From Pseudomonas eucalypticola (lineage in GTDB: Bacteria > Pseudomonadota > Gammaproteobacteria > Pseudomonadales > Pseudomonadaceae), in NCBI RefSeq assembly GCF_013374995.1, contig NZ_CP056030.1:892501-956500 (forward strand): a DNA stretch of 64,000 nucleotides. The letters are read 5' to 3'. A program made the position numbers and the translations under genes. Below are positions 10,280 to 19,947 of the stretch, piece by piece (the first letter of the stretch is position 1; the number at the start of each line of letters is the position of its first letter). Below the pieces are notes generated by a model, which saw only the letters and a program-made list of their open reading frames with translations, was not told the origin of the DNA and searched no databases.

Positions 10280-11821
10280 TCACGAATTGCTCGCCATCCG
10301 CGTTGGCGTGTCCTCCGCCATCCCCATGAACCGCCGTACCCGCTCGGCGTCCGGGCCGTGGCGGATACCCTCGGGTGTGGCGTCCAGTTGCACGACACCG
10401 TTCTCCATGAACACCACCCGGTCGGAAATGGACATCGCGAACTCCATCTCGTGGGTCACGATCACCATGGTCATGCCTTCCCTGGCCAGGTCGGCGATCA
10501 CCTTCAGCACATCACCTACCAGCTCCGGGTCCAGCGCCGAGGTGGGTTCATCAAACAGCATCACTTGCGGCTCCATGGCCAGCGCCCGAGCGATCGCCAC
10601 CCGTTGCTGTTGCCCACCGGATAGCTGGTGCGGGTATTTGTTGGCGTGCGCCAGTAACCCGACCTTGTCCAGCAGCACGAACGCCTGCTGGCGGGTCAGT
10701 TGCTTGTCGCCACCGTGGTAAAGCGGTGCCAGCGTGATGTTGTCCACCAGGTTCAGGTGCGGAAACAGGTTGAAACCCTGGAACACCATGCCAATGTGCC
10801 GCACGCCCCGGCGCATCTGCGGGTTGTTCGGGCTGTCGCCGGCATGGATGTAGCTTTCGCCGAACAGCACGATCTCGCCCTGGTCGATGCTCTCCAGGCC
10901 ATTGATGGTGCGGATCAGCGACGTCTTGCCCGAGCCCGACGGGCCGATGATCGACACCACCTGGCCGCACGCGATGTTCAGGTCGATACCCTTGAGCACC
11001 AGATGATCACCGTAGCGTTTGTGCAGGTTCTGCAGCTGCAAGGCGGGTGCGGTGCCTGGCGGCAGCGGCGGGCGAGGCGATACGGAGCGAAGCGCCAGGT
11101 TCTGCCGAAGCTGCGCCAACGGGTTGGCCGCCAAGGTTTGAGGCGTGCGCTGGTTGAGGTCCAGGTACCGCTCCAGGCATTGCAACAGCCAGCCGAACAC
11201 ACTGACGATCAACACGTAATACACCGCCACCGCGGCCAGGGTTTCCATCACCAGGAAGTTCTGTGCGTACAGGCGCTGGCCTACGGTCAGCAGCTCGGTC
11301 AGGGAAATCACCGAAATCAGCGAAGTCAGTTTCACCACGGTGATGTATTCGTTGATCAGGGTGGGGAGCGAGATGCGAAAGGCCTGGGGAATGACGATCA
11401 ACCGCTGCAGCCCTAACGTGCCGATACCCAAGGCCCGGCCTGCTTCTTTCTGCCCCTTGTGCACGGAAATCAGGCCGCCACGGTGGATCTCCGCCATGTA
11501 GGCCGCTTCCGTGACCACCAGGGCGAACAGCCCGCAGTAGAAGGGGTTGGACAGCACGCTGCCGGTGACCGGAAACAATTGCGGCAGGTTGTAGATGAAC
11601 ACCACCAGGACCAGCAGCGGAATACTGCGAAAAAACCAGATGTACACCCCGGCCGGCACCCTGAGCCAGCGTTGGCTGGAGAGCTTGGCGCTGGCGAGGC
11701 CGAACCCCAGCACCATGCCGATGGCCCAGGCCAGCGCACTCAGCTCCACCACGGTGATGCAGGCCTGCCAAAAGGCCGGCATGGAAAACAGCGAGATAAA
11801 GTAAGACCAGTCGAATTGCAT
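10280..11821 (-). CDS. Polar amino-acid ABC transporter, fused permease and ATPase
   Basis: A single 513-aa protein joins a HisM/GlnP-type inner-membrane permease (about residues 1-230; EAAYMAEIHRGG matches the EAA coupling loop) to a GlnQ-type ATPase (about 255-500). The ATPase has Walker A GPSGSGKT, signature LSGGQQQR, Walker B MLFDEPTSALD and the H-loop VTHEM. These are usually separate genes, so the fusion is notable. The start at 11821 (MQFDWSYF) has a GGGAGG ribosome-binding site; a codon 24 nt upstream is less likely. It is followed by no other transporter gene, and the binding protein is encoded just upstream at 11866-12657. The substrate is probably an amino acid or similar small polar compound. 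Confidence 0.9.
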   Translation of the reverse strand: MQFDWSYFISLFSMPAFWQACITVVELSALAWAIGMVLGFGLASAKLSSQRWLRVPAGVYIWFFRSIPLLVLVVFIYNLPQLFPVTGSVLSNPFYCGLFALVVTEAAYMAEIHRGGLISVHKGQKEAGRALGIGTLGLQRLIVIPQAFRISLPTLINEYITVVKLTSLISVISLTELLTVGQRLYAQNFLVMETLAAVAVYYVLIVSVFGWLLQCLERYLDLNQRTPQTLAANPLAQLRQNLALRSVSPRPPLPPGTAPALQLQNLHKRYGDHLVLKGIDLNIACGQVVSIIGPSGSGKTSLIRTINGLESIDQGEIVLFGESYIHAGDSPNNPQMRRGVRHIGMVFQGFNLFPHLNLVDNITLAPLYHGGDKQLTRQQAFVLLDKVGLLAHANKYPHQLSGGQQQRVAIARALAMEPQVMLFDEPTSALDPELVGDVLKVIADLAREGMTMVIVTHEMEFAMSISDRVVFMENGVVQLDATPEGIRHGPDAERVRRFMGMAEDTPTRMASNS

Positions 11822-11865
11822 GGGCACCTCCCGCAGCCAGCCCATGGGGCCGGCTGGCTTCAGGG

Positions 11866-12657
11866 TCAGTTGGAGGCTTCTTCCAGGTTGTACTTCTTCA
11901 GGATCGCTGCGTATTCACCCGATTGCTTGCTTTGCGCCACGGCCTTGAGCAGTGCCTGGTAGGTCTCCTCGTTACCCTTTTTCACGTAGATGCCCAGGGT
12001 TTGCGGATATACCAGGTCCTGGGAGGTCACCACCACGCGGCCCTTGGTTTTCTCGGCGATCATGTGCGCAGCCCCGGCAATCTCTACCTGTGCCTGAATG
12101 TTTTTCGACAGCAGCGCCTGGGTGACTTCGGGCGCGGAGGGGTATTCGCTTACGGTGATAGCCCCCTTGTTGTTCGGCACGCAGTAGTCGGTGGAGAGCT
12201 TCTGGAACTGCGCGACCCAGGTAGTGCCCTGTTCCAGGCCTATCTTCAGGCCGCACAAGTCTTCCGGCGCGCCGGGCTTGAGAGGGCTGCCGGCGGGTAC
12301 CATGATTGCCGCGCCCGTGCGGGCATAAGGAATGGTCATGGCCTGGGCCTGGCGTTCGGGGGTGATGTACATGCCGGAAATGATCGCGTCGTAGTGCCCG
12401 GCATTCAGGCCCAGGATCAGATTGGGAAACTTGGTGTCGACGAACTCGGCCTTGGCGTCCAGTTGCTTGGCAAGGGCATGGGCCAACTCCGGGTCGGAGC
12501 CCACCACGTTCTTGTCATTGTCGTAGGACTCGAATGGCGGGTAGGTGATTTCCATGCCTACCTTCAGTTGGCCTGGGGTAGCGGTGGTCGAGGCCAGGGC
12601 GGCACCGGCGCTCATCAGGCAGGCGGCTAGCAAGGTCAGGCGGGTCAGGTTGAACAT
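11866..12657 (-). CDS. ABC transporter periplasmic amino-acid-binding protein
   Basis: The protein has 263 aa with a Sec signal peptide (MFNLTRLTLLAACLMSAGAA, cleavage probably after ALA around residue 22). The mature part is an SBP_bac_3 domain: LKVGMEITYPPFESYD, SDPELAHALAKQL, FPNLILGLNAGHYDAIISGM and the late GIYVKKGNE are typical. Two cysteines in the mature region (DLCGLKIG and DYCVPNN) may form a disulfide. It lies 44 nt before the fused permease-ATPase gene and would deliver substrate to it. Ligand identity cannot be read from the sequence. Confidence 0.92.
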   Translation of the reverse strand: MFNLTRLTLLAACLMSAGAALASTTATPGQLKVGMEITYPPFESYDNDKNVVGSDPELAHALAKQLDAKAEFVDTKFPNLILGLNAGHYDAIISGMYITPERQAQAMTIPYARTGAAIMVPAGSPLKPGAPEDLCGLKIGLEQGTTWVAQFQKLSTDYCVPNNKGAITVSEYPSAPEVTQALLSKNIQAQVEIAGAAHMIAEKTKGRVVVTSQDLVYPQTLGIYVKKGNEETYQALLKAVAQSKQSGEYAAILKKYNLEEASN

Positions 12658-12699
12658 GTATGCGCTCCAGGGTGGGGGAAGAATGGGCCGGCAGCCGTG

Positions 12700-13746
12700 T
12701 CAGGACGGCTGAACCTGTTTTTTCAGATGACCGAAACTCGAAGGCTTGCGGGCCTTGGCGGGTAGCTGCAGCTCACCGCTTTGCACACGCTTGCGCAGGT
12801 ACTGGTAGGTCTGCAGCGCCTGGCTGTACATGTGTTCGCCGATGGCGATCTCTTCGTAATCCTGGGTGCCTTTGGCGAAGCGCGGCAGGGGTTTGATCTG
12901 GGTGTGGTAGTCGCAGGCGTAGAACAACGGAAAGGAATAGCGCTCCTGGCCGACCTTGCGTACCCGGTGGGCGGTGGCCACGAACGTGCCGGCGGTCATC
13001 ACTTCCAGCATGTCGCCGATGTTGACCACGAACGCATCAGGGACGGGCGGGGCGTCGACCCATTCACCCAGGTTATTCATCACTTCGAGGCCCGGCTGGT
13101 CGGCCTGCAAAATGGTGAAGCACTCGTAGTCGGTGTGGGCACCAATACCCGGTGCGTCCGCGGCCTCGGCGTCGAAGGGGTAGTGAATCAGGCGCAGCTT
13201 CGACGGTGGGCGTGTCACCAGTGGGTCGAAATAGCCTTCATCCAGGCCCAGCGCCAGGGCAAACCCGTCGAACAGCTTGCGGCCCAACGCGAACACTGCG
13301 GCGTAGTAGGCCTGAACCGCCGTCTTGAAGCCTGGCACCGCGGGCCAGTGGTTGGGCCCCAGCAGCGGGGTCCTGGCCAGTACCAGCGGATCATCGGCCG
13401 GCACCTCGAAGCCCACATCGAAGGCCTCCTTGTGGTCGGGCTTGCCCTTGGAATAGACCTCCTCGCCTTCGGGGACAAAACCCTTGTGGGTATCCGACGC
13501 GCCGATGTAGTGCTGCATCTTCGCGTCCAGCGGTTGGGCGAAATAGTCCTGGGCGGCCTGGCGCAGGTTGTGGATAAGTTCGCGGGCGATGCCGTGGCCG
13601 GTGATATACAGGAAGCCAACCTCACTGGCTGCCCGGCCCAGTTGCTCAGCGACCGCCAGGCGGTGCTCCAGTTCGACGCTGAACAGCCCGGCGATATTCA
13701 CCACCGGAATACTCGTGAAATTGGCCTTGGGCTCGGTATTGTTCAT
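12700..13746 (-). CDS. 2-oxoglutarate/Fe(II)-dependent oxygenase, IPNS-like
   Basis: The protein has 348 aa and the DIOX_N plus 2OG-FeII_Oxy layout. It starts with [11 protein letters not shown] and [10 protein letters not shown], and the iron site is HTD in [13 protein letters not shown] with a distal His in ATAHRVRK, followed by an Arg/Ser pair (ERYSFPLFY) that binds 2-oxoglutarate. Such enzymes hydroxylate, desaturate or cyclise small molecules using O2. It lies between the amino-acid ABC transporter genes and a TIM-barrel isomerase-like gene on the same strand, so it probably acts on the imported compound. Substrate unknown; housekeeping function is unlikely. Confidence 0.88.
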   Translation of the reverse strand: MNNTEPKANFTSIPVVNIAGLFSVELEHRLAVAEQLGRAASEVGFLYITGHGIARELIHNLRQAAQDYFAQPLDAKMQHYIGASDTHKGFVPEGEEVYSKGKPDHKEAFDVGFEVPADDPLVLARTPLLGPNHWPAVPGFKTAVQAYYAAVFALGRKLFDGFALALGLDEGYFDPLVTRPPSKLRLIHYPFDAEAADAPGIGAHTDYECFTILQADQPGLEVMNNLGEWVDAPPVPDAFVVNIGDMLEVMTAGTFVATAHRVRKVGQERYSFPLFYACDYHTQIKPLPRFAKGTQDYEEIAIGEHMYSQALQTYQYLRKRVQSGELQLPAKARKPSSFGHLKKQVQPS

Positions 13747-13755
13747 CAGGATTCC

Positions 13756-14604
13756 TCAGCGATGGGCACTACGAAAACGCTCGAAGTGGGCCCGCTCGGT
13801 GTGGGCCATCCACACGTTGAGCGACCACAGGTCGGCGACCGGGACGTTGGTGAAAGGCAGGTGATGCAGGTAGCCGTCGGCGCCAAACTCCGGCGTCAGG
13901 GTGCTGACCGTGTACCCGCGCTGGCGCTGGGCCTGCCAGATGGCTTCCCAATGGGTTTGGTGGAAGGCGAGTTCGCGCGCGTATTCCGGCGCGCCAGGGT
14001 GGGGAACCTGGGGCCCCTGGTCATAGCCGACCCGCGCCTGGATATGGTGTACCCGTTCGACGAAGGCACTGAGGTCATCCGCGGGGTCGTCGAGCAGGCG
14101 CTCGCAGGTGACCACCCAGTGGCTGATATCGCTGGTGAAGCGAAGCGCCGGCAATTGCCGGATCAGTTCCAGAGTGATCCATGGGTTAAATAGCGAGCGC
14201 GAGCGGTGAGTTTCGAAACTGAGGAACTGGCCATGCTTGTGGCCCAGTTCCAACGCCTGACCGAAGAAGTCTACTTGCTGCGCCAGCGGCCAGCGGTCAT
14301 TGCCGGCCAGCACGTTGATAAAGCGCGGCGCCAGTTCGCCCGCCCATGCCAGCTTGCGGTCCAGGTCGTTCAGGTGGTCGGCTGGCAGGGCGGACTGTTG
14401 GGGCAGTACGTCATAGGCGGTGAAAAGAGTACAAATGTAACCCAGCGAGTTGGCCCGCAAAAACGCGGCCAGTTCGCCACGCTCGCGGGCCGCCAGCGGC
14501 AACCGCGCTTCCAGGCCGTCGAAGCCGGCGGCCTGCAGTTCTTCCAGGGCCTGGGCCCTGCTCGCGGTGTAGCCCCACAGGGTGCGGAATACTTCCAGCT
14601 TCAT
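13756..14604 (-). CDS. TIM-barrel sugar isomerase/epimerase-like protein (AP_endonuc_2)
   Basis: The protein has 282 aa of the xylose-isomerase-like barrel family (PF01261). Recognisable parts are the N-terminal MKLEVFRTLWGY, GFDGLEARLP, FLSFETHRSR and TSDISHWVV, which carry likely metal-binding Glu, Asp and His residues. Family members act on keto-sugars, inosose, hydroxypyruvate and other small carbonyl compounds, so the exact reaction is open. The ATG at 14604 has a GAGGAGC ribosome-binding site. It is the first gene of the minus-strand group that continues with the 2OG oxygenase and ABC transporter, and the promoter should lie in the 220-nt gap to 14825. Confidence 0.82.
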   Translation of the reverse strand: MKLEVFRTLWGYTASRAQALEELQAAGFDGLEARLPLAARERGELAAFLRANSLGYICTLFTAYDVLPQQSALPADHLNDLDRKLAWAGELAPRFINVLAGNDRWPLAQQVDFFGQALELGHKHGQFLSFETHRSRSLFNPWITLELIRQLPALRFTSDISHWVVTCERLLDDPADDLSAFVERVHHIQARVGYDQGPQVPHPGAPEYARELAFHQTHWEAIWQAQRQRGYTVSTLTPEFGADGYLHHLPFTNVPVADLWSLNVWMAHTERAHFERFRSAHR

Positions 14605-14824
14605 CAATGCTCCTCGTGCTACTCACAGGGCCCCGACGGCACGGGCCGGGGCATCGTTGGTGTGGGCAGTAGCAAAAGGGCACGCGGGTGGCCGGTTCTC
14701 TGCTGGAACCGGTCCGGTTGGATGAGCTGATCTTATGCAGGTCGTCGCTGCGCGAAGAATAGGAAAGCTTAAATCGATAGTTCAGAATTTCCACAACCAA
14801 TAGGCGACTATTGATGCCTGATCG

Positions 14825-15418
14825 TCACCAGGGGCCTTTGAACTCCGCAGGGGCTATCTTGGCGCTGAAGCGGGCGTCGTGCCCTGCACGGTCGCTCAGG
14901 TAGGGGAAACCGTCCTCGACCAGGCGTCGAACCTTGCCGCCGTCAGCGCTGACCAGCGAGAGGTTGTCCACCTGCGAACCCGGTTCGGGCCGGGTCGCCC
15001 CCAACCCGTGTATTTCCCACAGCGGCGCATTAAAGGGGTTGAGCGTGTAAAGCCCCAGGTAGCCGTTGCGGCTCTTGTCCAAGGTATGGAACTGGAAAGG
15101 GTTGTTGTGCGCTGGCGGCTGGAATACCCGCAGGTTATAGCGATATCGCGGCGCACCGCAGCCCGTATTGCTGCGGTGGCAGGCAAACCAGAAATACAGG
15201 CTCACCAGCCTGCCGGCCACCTCGTCGAGGCCTAGCGCGATGCGCTTCATGCCCGAAAAGGTATCGCCCGCACTGCAATAGACCCAGCCATTGTCCAGGG
15301 CGGTGGGGGCCTGATCCAGGTAGGTCGCGCTCAGGCCATGCGGCTCAGGTCGGCCGTTGGGCAGTGTCCAATGCAGCGATGCATAGAAACTGAGTTCGGG
15401 TATCAATTCTTCAGGCAT
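14825..15418 (-). CDS. Hypothetical protein
   Basis: A 197-aa soluble protein that I do not recognise. It has no signal peptide or membrane segment. The start at 15418 (MPEELIPEL) has AAGGAA upstream; an alternative start lies 18 nt earlier. It is rich in aromatic residues (SLYFWFACHRSN, ELSFYASLHWTLPNG), and could be a ligand-binding or lectin-like beta protein, but that is a guess. It lies between the 2OG-oxygenase group and a LysR gene on the same strand, with gaps of 220 and 80 nt, so it may be a single-gene transcript. Confidence 0.72.
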   Translation of the reverse strand: MPEELIPELSFYASLHWTLPNGRPEPHGLSATYLDQAPTALDNGWVYCSAGDTFSGMKRIALGLDEVAGRLVSLYFWFACHRSNTGCGAPRYRYNLRVFQPPAHNNPFQFHTLDKSRNGYLGLYTLNPFNAPLWEIHGLGATRPEPGSQVDNLSLVSADGGKVRRLVEDGFPYLSDRAGHDARFSAKIAPAEFKGPW

Positions 15419-15499
15419 GGAACGTTCCTTGTTCACGTTTGGGAGGCCCAGGCTAACGTAGGCAGCCGCAGCCGAAAGCCTAATTAGATATCCCGGTTC

Positions 15500-16447
15500 C
15501 TAGTCGGCAAACCGAAGCGTCGGGTTCTCCCCGAGCAGAAACGGTCCATTCAACTCAGTCACTTCCCGAATGTAATCCCACAACAGGTTGATCCGCTTCA
15601 ACTTGCGCAGATCTTCCCGGCAATACATCCAGAACTGCCGCGTTACGCTGATCTCGCCCGCCAGCACGGGCACCAGTTCGTTGGCCTGGGCCGCCAGAAA
15701 GCACGGCAGTATCGCCATGCCCCGGCCCTGGCGTGCGGCGACGTACTGGGCGATGACGCTGGTGCTGCGCAGGTTGGCGCTGGCCTTGGGCAGCAGGTTG
15801 GCGAGGTACAGCAACTCGGCGCTGAACGCCAGGTCGTCGACATAACTGATGAAGCGGTGGCCCGCGAGGTCGCGGCTATGGCGGATCGGCGGGTGGCGGT
15901 CCAGGTAGTCCTGGGTGGCATACAGTTGCAGGCGGTAGTCGCACAGCTTGCAGCACACATAGGGGCCATGCTCTGGCCGTTCCAGGGCGATGACGATGTC
16001 TGCCTCGCGTTTGGACAGGCTGATGAAGTGCGGCAGCGGCAGGATATCGATGCTGATGGCTGGGTAGCGGTCGATGAAATGGCTCAGTTGCGGGGTAATG
16101 AAGAAGCTGCCAAAGCCTTCGGTGCAGCCCATGCGTATGTGCCCCGACAACGCTACCCCAGACCCCGAGACTTGTTCACAGGCCATGTGCAGGGTGCTTT
16201 CGATAGCCTCCGCGTAGCCCAACAGGCGCTGCCCTTCAGCCGTGAGAATGAAGCCGCTGGTGCGCGACTTCTCGAATAGCAGGGTGCCCAGCGCTGCCTC
16301 CAGCGAGGTGATGCGTCGCGACACGGTGGTGTAGTCCACGCCCAGGCGCTTGGCGGCATTGCTGGCTTTTCGGGTACGCGCCACTTCGAGGAAGAACTTC
16401 AGGTCATCCCAGTTCAGGGCGCCCAGGGAGGTGATGTTTTTTTGCAT
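15500..16447 (-). CDS. LysR-family regulator, divergent from mmsAB
   Basis: The protein has 315 aa with an N-terminal winged helix-turn-helix ([40 protein letters not shown], residues ~10-50) and a LysR substrate-binding domain. A much longer reading frame continues upstream through mmsA but has no family similarity, so the ATG at 16447 is chosen. It is transcribed away from mmsA, with a symmetric site between them, and most likely controls mmsAB in response to a valine-catabolism intermediate. P. aeruginosa uses the AraC-type MmsR for this role, so the LysR arrangement is an alternative. Confidence 0.9.
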   Translation of the reverse strand: MQKNITSLGALNWDDLKFFLEVARTRKASNAAKRLGVDYTTVSRRITSLEAALGTLLFEKSRTSGFILTAEGQRLLGYAEAIESTLHMACEQVSGSGVALSGHIRMGCTEGFGSFFITPQLSHFIDRYPAISIDILPLPHFISLSKREADIVIALERPEHGPYVCCKLCDYRLQLYATQDYLDRHPPIRHSRDLAGHRFISYVDDLAFSAELLYLANLLPKASANLRSTSVIAQYVAARQGRGMAILPCFLAAQANELVPVLAGEISVTRQFWMYCREDLRKLKRINLLWDYIREVTELNGPFLLGENPTLRFAD

Positions 16448-16476
16448 GTTGGACCGGCTTTTATCCGCGTTCTTGT

Positions 16477-16494
16477 TAGATGTTTGCACATCTA
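16477..16494. promoter_or_regulatory. Putative LysR operator in the mmsA divergent promoter
   Basis: TAGATGT and ACATCTA form perfect 7-bp arms with a 4-nt spacer. The site lies 30 nt before the LysR start and 56 nt before mmsA, where a LysR recognition site with a T-N11-A core is expected. Binding is inferred from position and symmetry. Confidence 0.65.
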
Positions 16495-16549
16495 TACTCC
16501 AAGACAGAGCCATCACGCCATGCACAAAAACAATTACGCGGAGGTCTTG

Positions 16550-18067
16550 ATGAACGTTTCTGTAACTGCCGGTATCCAGACAGTCAAGCTGCTGATCGAC
16601 GGCGAATGGGTTCAGTCCCAGGCCAGTGAATGGCGCGACATCGTCAACCCGGCCACCCAGCAGGTGCTGGCCAAGGTACCCTTCGCCACCCAGGCCGAAG
16701 TGGACGCGGCAGTGGCGGCGGCGCAAAAAGCCTACGTCGGTTGGCGCAATACCCCGGTGGGCGCGCGCATGCGCATCATGCTCAAGTTCCAGGCGCTGAT
16801 CCGCGAGCACAGCAAGCGCATCGCCCAGACCCTCAGCGCTGAACAAGGCAAGACCCAGGCTGACGCCGAAGGCGATATTTTCCGCGGCCTGGAGGTGGTG
16901 GAGCACGCCTGCTCCATCGGCAGCTTGCAGATGGGCGAGTTCGTGGAGAACGTCGCTGGTGGTGTCGACACCTACACGCTGCGCCAGCCCATCGGCGTGT
17001 GCGCAGGGATCACGCCGTTCAATTTCCCGGCGATGATCCCGTTGTGGATGTTCCCCATGGCCATCGTCTGCGGCAACACCTTCGTGCTCAAGCCCTCCGA
17101 GCAAGACCCGCTGTCCACCGTGCAACTGGTGGAGCTGGCGCTGGAAGCCGGCGTCCCGCCGGGCGTGCTCAACGTGGTGCACGGCGGCAAGGATGTGGTG
17201 GATGCGCTGTGCACCCACGCCGACATCAAGGCGATTTCCTTTGTCGGTTCGACGGCGGTGGGCACCCACGTCTACAACCTGGCCGGCCAGCACGGCAAGC
17301 GCGTGCAGGCGATGATGGGGGCCAAGAACCATGCCGTGGTGCTGCCCGACGCCAACCGTGAACAAACCCTCAACGCGCTGGTGGGCGCGGCCTTCGGCGC
17401 GGCGGGCCAACGCTGCATGGCGACCTCGGTGGCGGTGCTGGTGGGTGCGGCCAAACAATGGTTGCCGGAGCTCAAGGCGCTGGCGCAGAAACTCAAGGTC
17501 AACGCTGGCAGTGAGCCGGGCACCGACGTCGGGCCGCTGATTTCACGCCAGGCCAAGCAGCGGGTGCTGGGCTTGATCGACAGCGGCGTGAAGGAGGGCG
17601 CCATTCTGGAGCTGGATGGCCGCGAGGTGAACGTACCGGGCTTCGAACACGGCAATTTTGTCGGGCCGACGCTGTTCTCGGGGGTGACCACGGACATGCA
17701 GATCTACACCCAGGAAATCTTCGGCCCAGTGCTGGTGGTGCTGACCGTCGATACCCTCGACGAGGCCATCGCCCTGGTCAACCGCAACCCCTTCGGCAAC
17801 GGAACGGGTCTGTTCACCCAGAGCGGCGCCGCGGCGCGCAAGTTCCAGAGCGAGATCGATGTCGGCCAGGTGGGCATCAACATCCCGATTCCGGTGCCAG
17901 TACCGTTCTTCAGCTTTACCGGTTCGCGTGGCTCCAAGTTGGGCGACCTGGGCCCGTACGGCAAGCAGGTGGTGCAGTTCTACACCCAGACCAAGACGGT
18001 AACGGCGCGCTGGTTCGACGATGACAGCGTCAACGACGGCGTCAACACCACCATCAACCTGCGCTAG
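16550..18067 (+). CDS. mmsA: Methylmalonate-semialdehyde dehydrogenase (CoA-acylating)
   Basis: The protein has 505 aa and converts methylmalonate semialdehyde (valine degradation) or malonate semialdehyde to propionyl-CoA or acetyl-CoA with NAD+ and CoA. ALDH features include [12 protein letters not shown], the catalytic Cys at residue 289 in GQRCMA, and EIFGPVL. The N-terminal [18 protein letters not shown] and the [20 protein letters not shown] segment are diagnostic of the MMSDH family. The ATG at 16550 has a GGAGG site 6 nt upstream; the longer frame from 16442 overlaps the divergent promoter and is rejected. mmsB follows after 9 nt. Confidence 0.95.
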   Translation: MNVSVTAGIQTVKLLIDGEWVQSQASEWRDIVNPATQQVLAKVPFATQAEVDAAVAAAQKAYVGWRNTPVGARMRIMLKFQALIREHSKRIAQTLSAEQGKTQADAEGDIFRGLEVVEHACSIGSLQMGEFVENVAGGVDTYTLRQPIGVCAGITPFNFPAMIPLWMFPMAIVCGNTFVLKPSEQDPLSTVQLVELALEAGVPPGVLNVVHGGKDVVDALCTHADIKAISFVGSTAVGTHVYNLAGQHGKRVQAMMGAKNHAVVLPDANREQTLNALVGAAFGAAGQRCMATSVAVLVGAAKQWLPELKALAQKLKVNAGSEPGTDVGPLISRQAKQRVLGLIDSGVKEGAILELDGREVNVPGFEHGNFVGPTLFSGVTTDMQIYTQEIFGPVLVVLTVDTLDEAIALVNRNPFGNGTGLFTQSGAAARKFQSEIDVGQVGINIPIPVPVPFFSFTGSRGSKLGDLGPYGKQVVQFYTQTKTVTARWFDDDSVNDGVNTTINLR

Positions 18068-18076
18068 GAGTCGGCC

Positions 18077-18964
18077 ATGAACATCGCATTTATCGGCCTG
18101 GGCAACATGGGCGCGCCCATGGCGCGCAACCTGCTCAAGGCAGGGCATCACCTGTACCTGTTCGACCTGAACAAGGCCGTGCTGGCGGAACTGGCCGCCA
18201 TGGGCGGCACCATCAGCACCTCGCCCAAGGACGCCGCGCAAGCGGGGGACCTGGTCATCACCATGCTGCCGGCGGCCGCCCATGTGCGCAGCGTCTATCT
18301 GAATGAGGATGGCGTGCTGGCGGGGATCCGCGCCGGCACGCCAGCGGTGGATTGCAGCACCATCGACCCGCAGACAGCCCGCGATATCTCCACGGCGGCG
18401 GCGCAGCAGGGCGTGGACCTGGGCGATGCGCCGGTGTCCGGCGGCACCGGTGGCGCGGCGGCGGGCACGCTGACGTTCATGGTCGGTGCTTCGGCGGCGT
18501 TGTTCGACACCCTGCACCCGGTGCTGGCGCAAATGGGCCGCAACATCGTGCACTGTGGCGAAGTGGGCACGGGGCAGATCGCCAAGATCTGCAACAACCT
18601 GCTGCTGGGGATTTCGATGATCGGGGTGTCGGAGGCCATGGCCCTGGGCAATGCGCTGGGCATCGACACCGGCGTGCTGGCGGGGATCATCAACAGTTCT
18701 ACGGGGCGGTGCTGGAGTTCGGACACCTATAACCCTTGGCCCGGCATCATCGACACCGCGCCGGCGGCACGGGGTTACACCGGGGGGTTCGGTGCCGAGT
18801 TGATGCTCAAGGACCTGGGCCTGGCCACTGAAGCCGCCCGCCAGGCCCACCAGCCGGTGATCCTCGGCGCGGTGGCCCAGCAGTTGTACCAGGCCATGAG
18901 CCTGCGCGGCGAAGGTGGCCTGGACTTCTCGGCCATCGTGAAGGGCTACCAGAAGCCCTCCTGA
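18077..18964 (+). CDS. mmsB: 3-hydroxyisobutyrate dehydrogenase
   Basis: The protein has 295 aa and oxidises 3-hydroxyisobutyrate to methylmalonate semialdehyde, the substrate of MmsA. The N-terminal Rossmann motif is IAFIGLGNMGAPMARNL. DAPVSGGTGGAAAGTLTFMVG and the catalytic-lysine segment GQIAKICNNLLLG are the family signatures. GGFGAELMLKDLGLA matches the C-terminal helical domain. It is the second gene of the mmsAB operon. Confidence 0.95.
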   Translation: MNIAFIGLGNMGAPMARNLLKAGHHLYLFDLNKAVLAELAAMGGTISTSPKDAAQAGDLVITMLPAAAHVRSVYLNEDGVLAGIRAGTPAVDCSTIDPQTARDISTAAAQQGVDLGDAPVSGGTGGAAAGTLTFMVGASAALFDTLHPVLAQMGRNIVHCGEVGTGQIAKICNNLLLGISMIGVSEAMALGNALGIDTGVLAGIINSSTGRCWSSDTYNPWPGIIDTAPAARGYTGGFGAELMLKDLGLATEAARQAHQPVILGAVAQQLYQAMSLRGEGGLDFSAIVKGYQKPS

Positions 18965-18979
18965 AACCCCTGTGATCCG

Positions 18980-19861
18980 TCAGGGCGCCAGGCAGTCCAC
19001 CAGCGCCCGGGCATGGCCAGGCAACGTGTCGAAATCGGCGCTGCACAGTAACAACCGCCGCGCCGCCCAGGGTTCGCGCAGGGCCCGGCCGGAAAACCGC
19101 AGCGCCCCCTGACAGCGATGTACCGCCGCTTGCGGCACGATACCCACGCCGGCGCCGGCAGCAACCATGCGCACCACGCCATCGAAGCCTTCGGCGCGGA
19201 CCCGCACCTGCAGGCGTCGGCCGCAGCGCAGCGCCTGCTCCTCGACCAGAATACCCAGGGCATTGGTCGCCGCCAGGGCCACATGGCCGTGGGCGAGGCT
19301 GTCGATGAAGGTGGCGTCGGGGCGCGCGGCCAGGGGGTGGTCGGGGGGCATGATCAGCATCAACGGGTCATCGCGAAACGGCCGGGTCTGCAAACCATCC
19401 GTGTTCACCGCGTCGGAGATGATGCCCAAGGGGGCGGCACCCTGGCGCAAGGCCTGGGTAATGCGCAGGCTGGGCCATTCCTCGACATCCAGGTCGACAC
19501 TGGGGTGGCGCTTGAGGAAGTCGCCCAGCAGTTCGGGCAGGTATTCGGTCAAGGCGGCGGTGTTGCACAGCAGTCGGATCTGGCCTTGCAGGCCCTGGGC
19601 ATACTGGGCCATGTCGAATTGAAGGTGGTCTACCTGGCGCAGCACCCGCCGGCTGTGTTCGCCCAGTGCCTGGCCGGCAGCGGTGGGCCGCACGCCACGG
19701 CGGTTGCGCTCGAACAGGGCGATGCCCAGCGACGCCTCCAGGGCACGAATACGCGCGCTGGCCGCGGCCAGGGACAGGTGGCTGCGCTGGGCACCGGCGG
19801 TCATGTTGCCGCTGTCCAGGGTATGCAGGAAAAGCCGCAGGTCAGTGAGGTCGAAGTGCAT
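18980..19861 (-). CDS. LysR-family regulator, divergent from TauE-like exporter
   Basis: The protein has 293 aa: helix-turn-helix at the N-terminus (MHFDLTDLRLFLHTLDSGNMTAGAQRSHLSLAAASARIRALE region, residues ~1-42) and an effector domain. The start at 19861 is chosen because the family N-terminus begins there; an in-frame start 27 nt upstream exists. It is divergent from the TauE/SafE-like gene at 19948 and convergent with mmsB. It probably controls the exporter gene. The effector is unknown. Confidence 0.88.
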   Translation of the reverse strand: MHFDLTDLRLFLHTLDSGNMTAGAQRSHLSLAAASARIRALEASLGIALFERNRRGVRPTAAGQALGEHSRRVLRQVDHLQFDMAQYAQGLQGQIRLLCNTAALTEYLPELLGDFLKRHPSVDLDVEEWPSLRITQALRQGAAPLGIISDAVNTDGLQTRPFRDDPLMLIMPPDHPLAARPDATFIDSLAHGHVALAATNALGILVEEQALRCGRRLQVRVRAEGFDGVVRMVAAGAGVGIVPQAAVHRCQGALRFSGRALREPWAARRLLLCSADFDTLPGHARALVDCLAP

Positions 19862-19947
19862 GTCAGGCTCCAGCCTCAATCCTTGCAAGAGGCTGAATCA
19901 GTATATGGCAGATTTTCAACCGCCTGGGCGCCGTGCACCATGACGGC

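Noticed and set aside
16448..17458. N-terminal extension of the LysR gene on the minus strand
   Set aside because: It runs antisense through mmsA, and LysR similarity begins exactly at the ATG at 16447.
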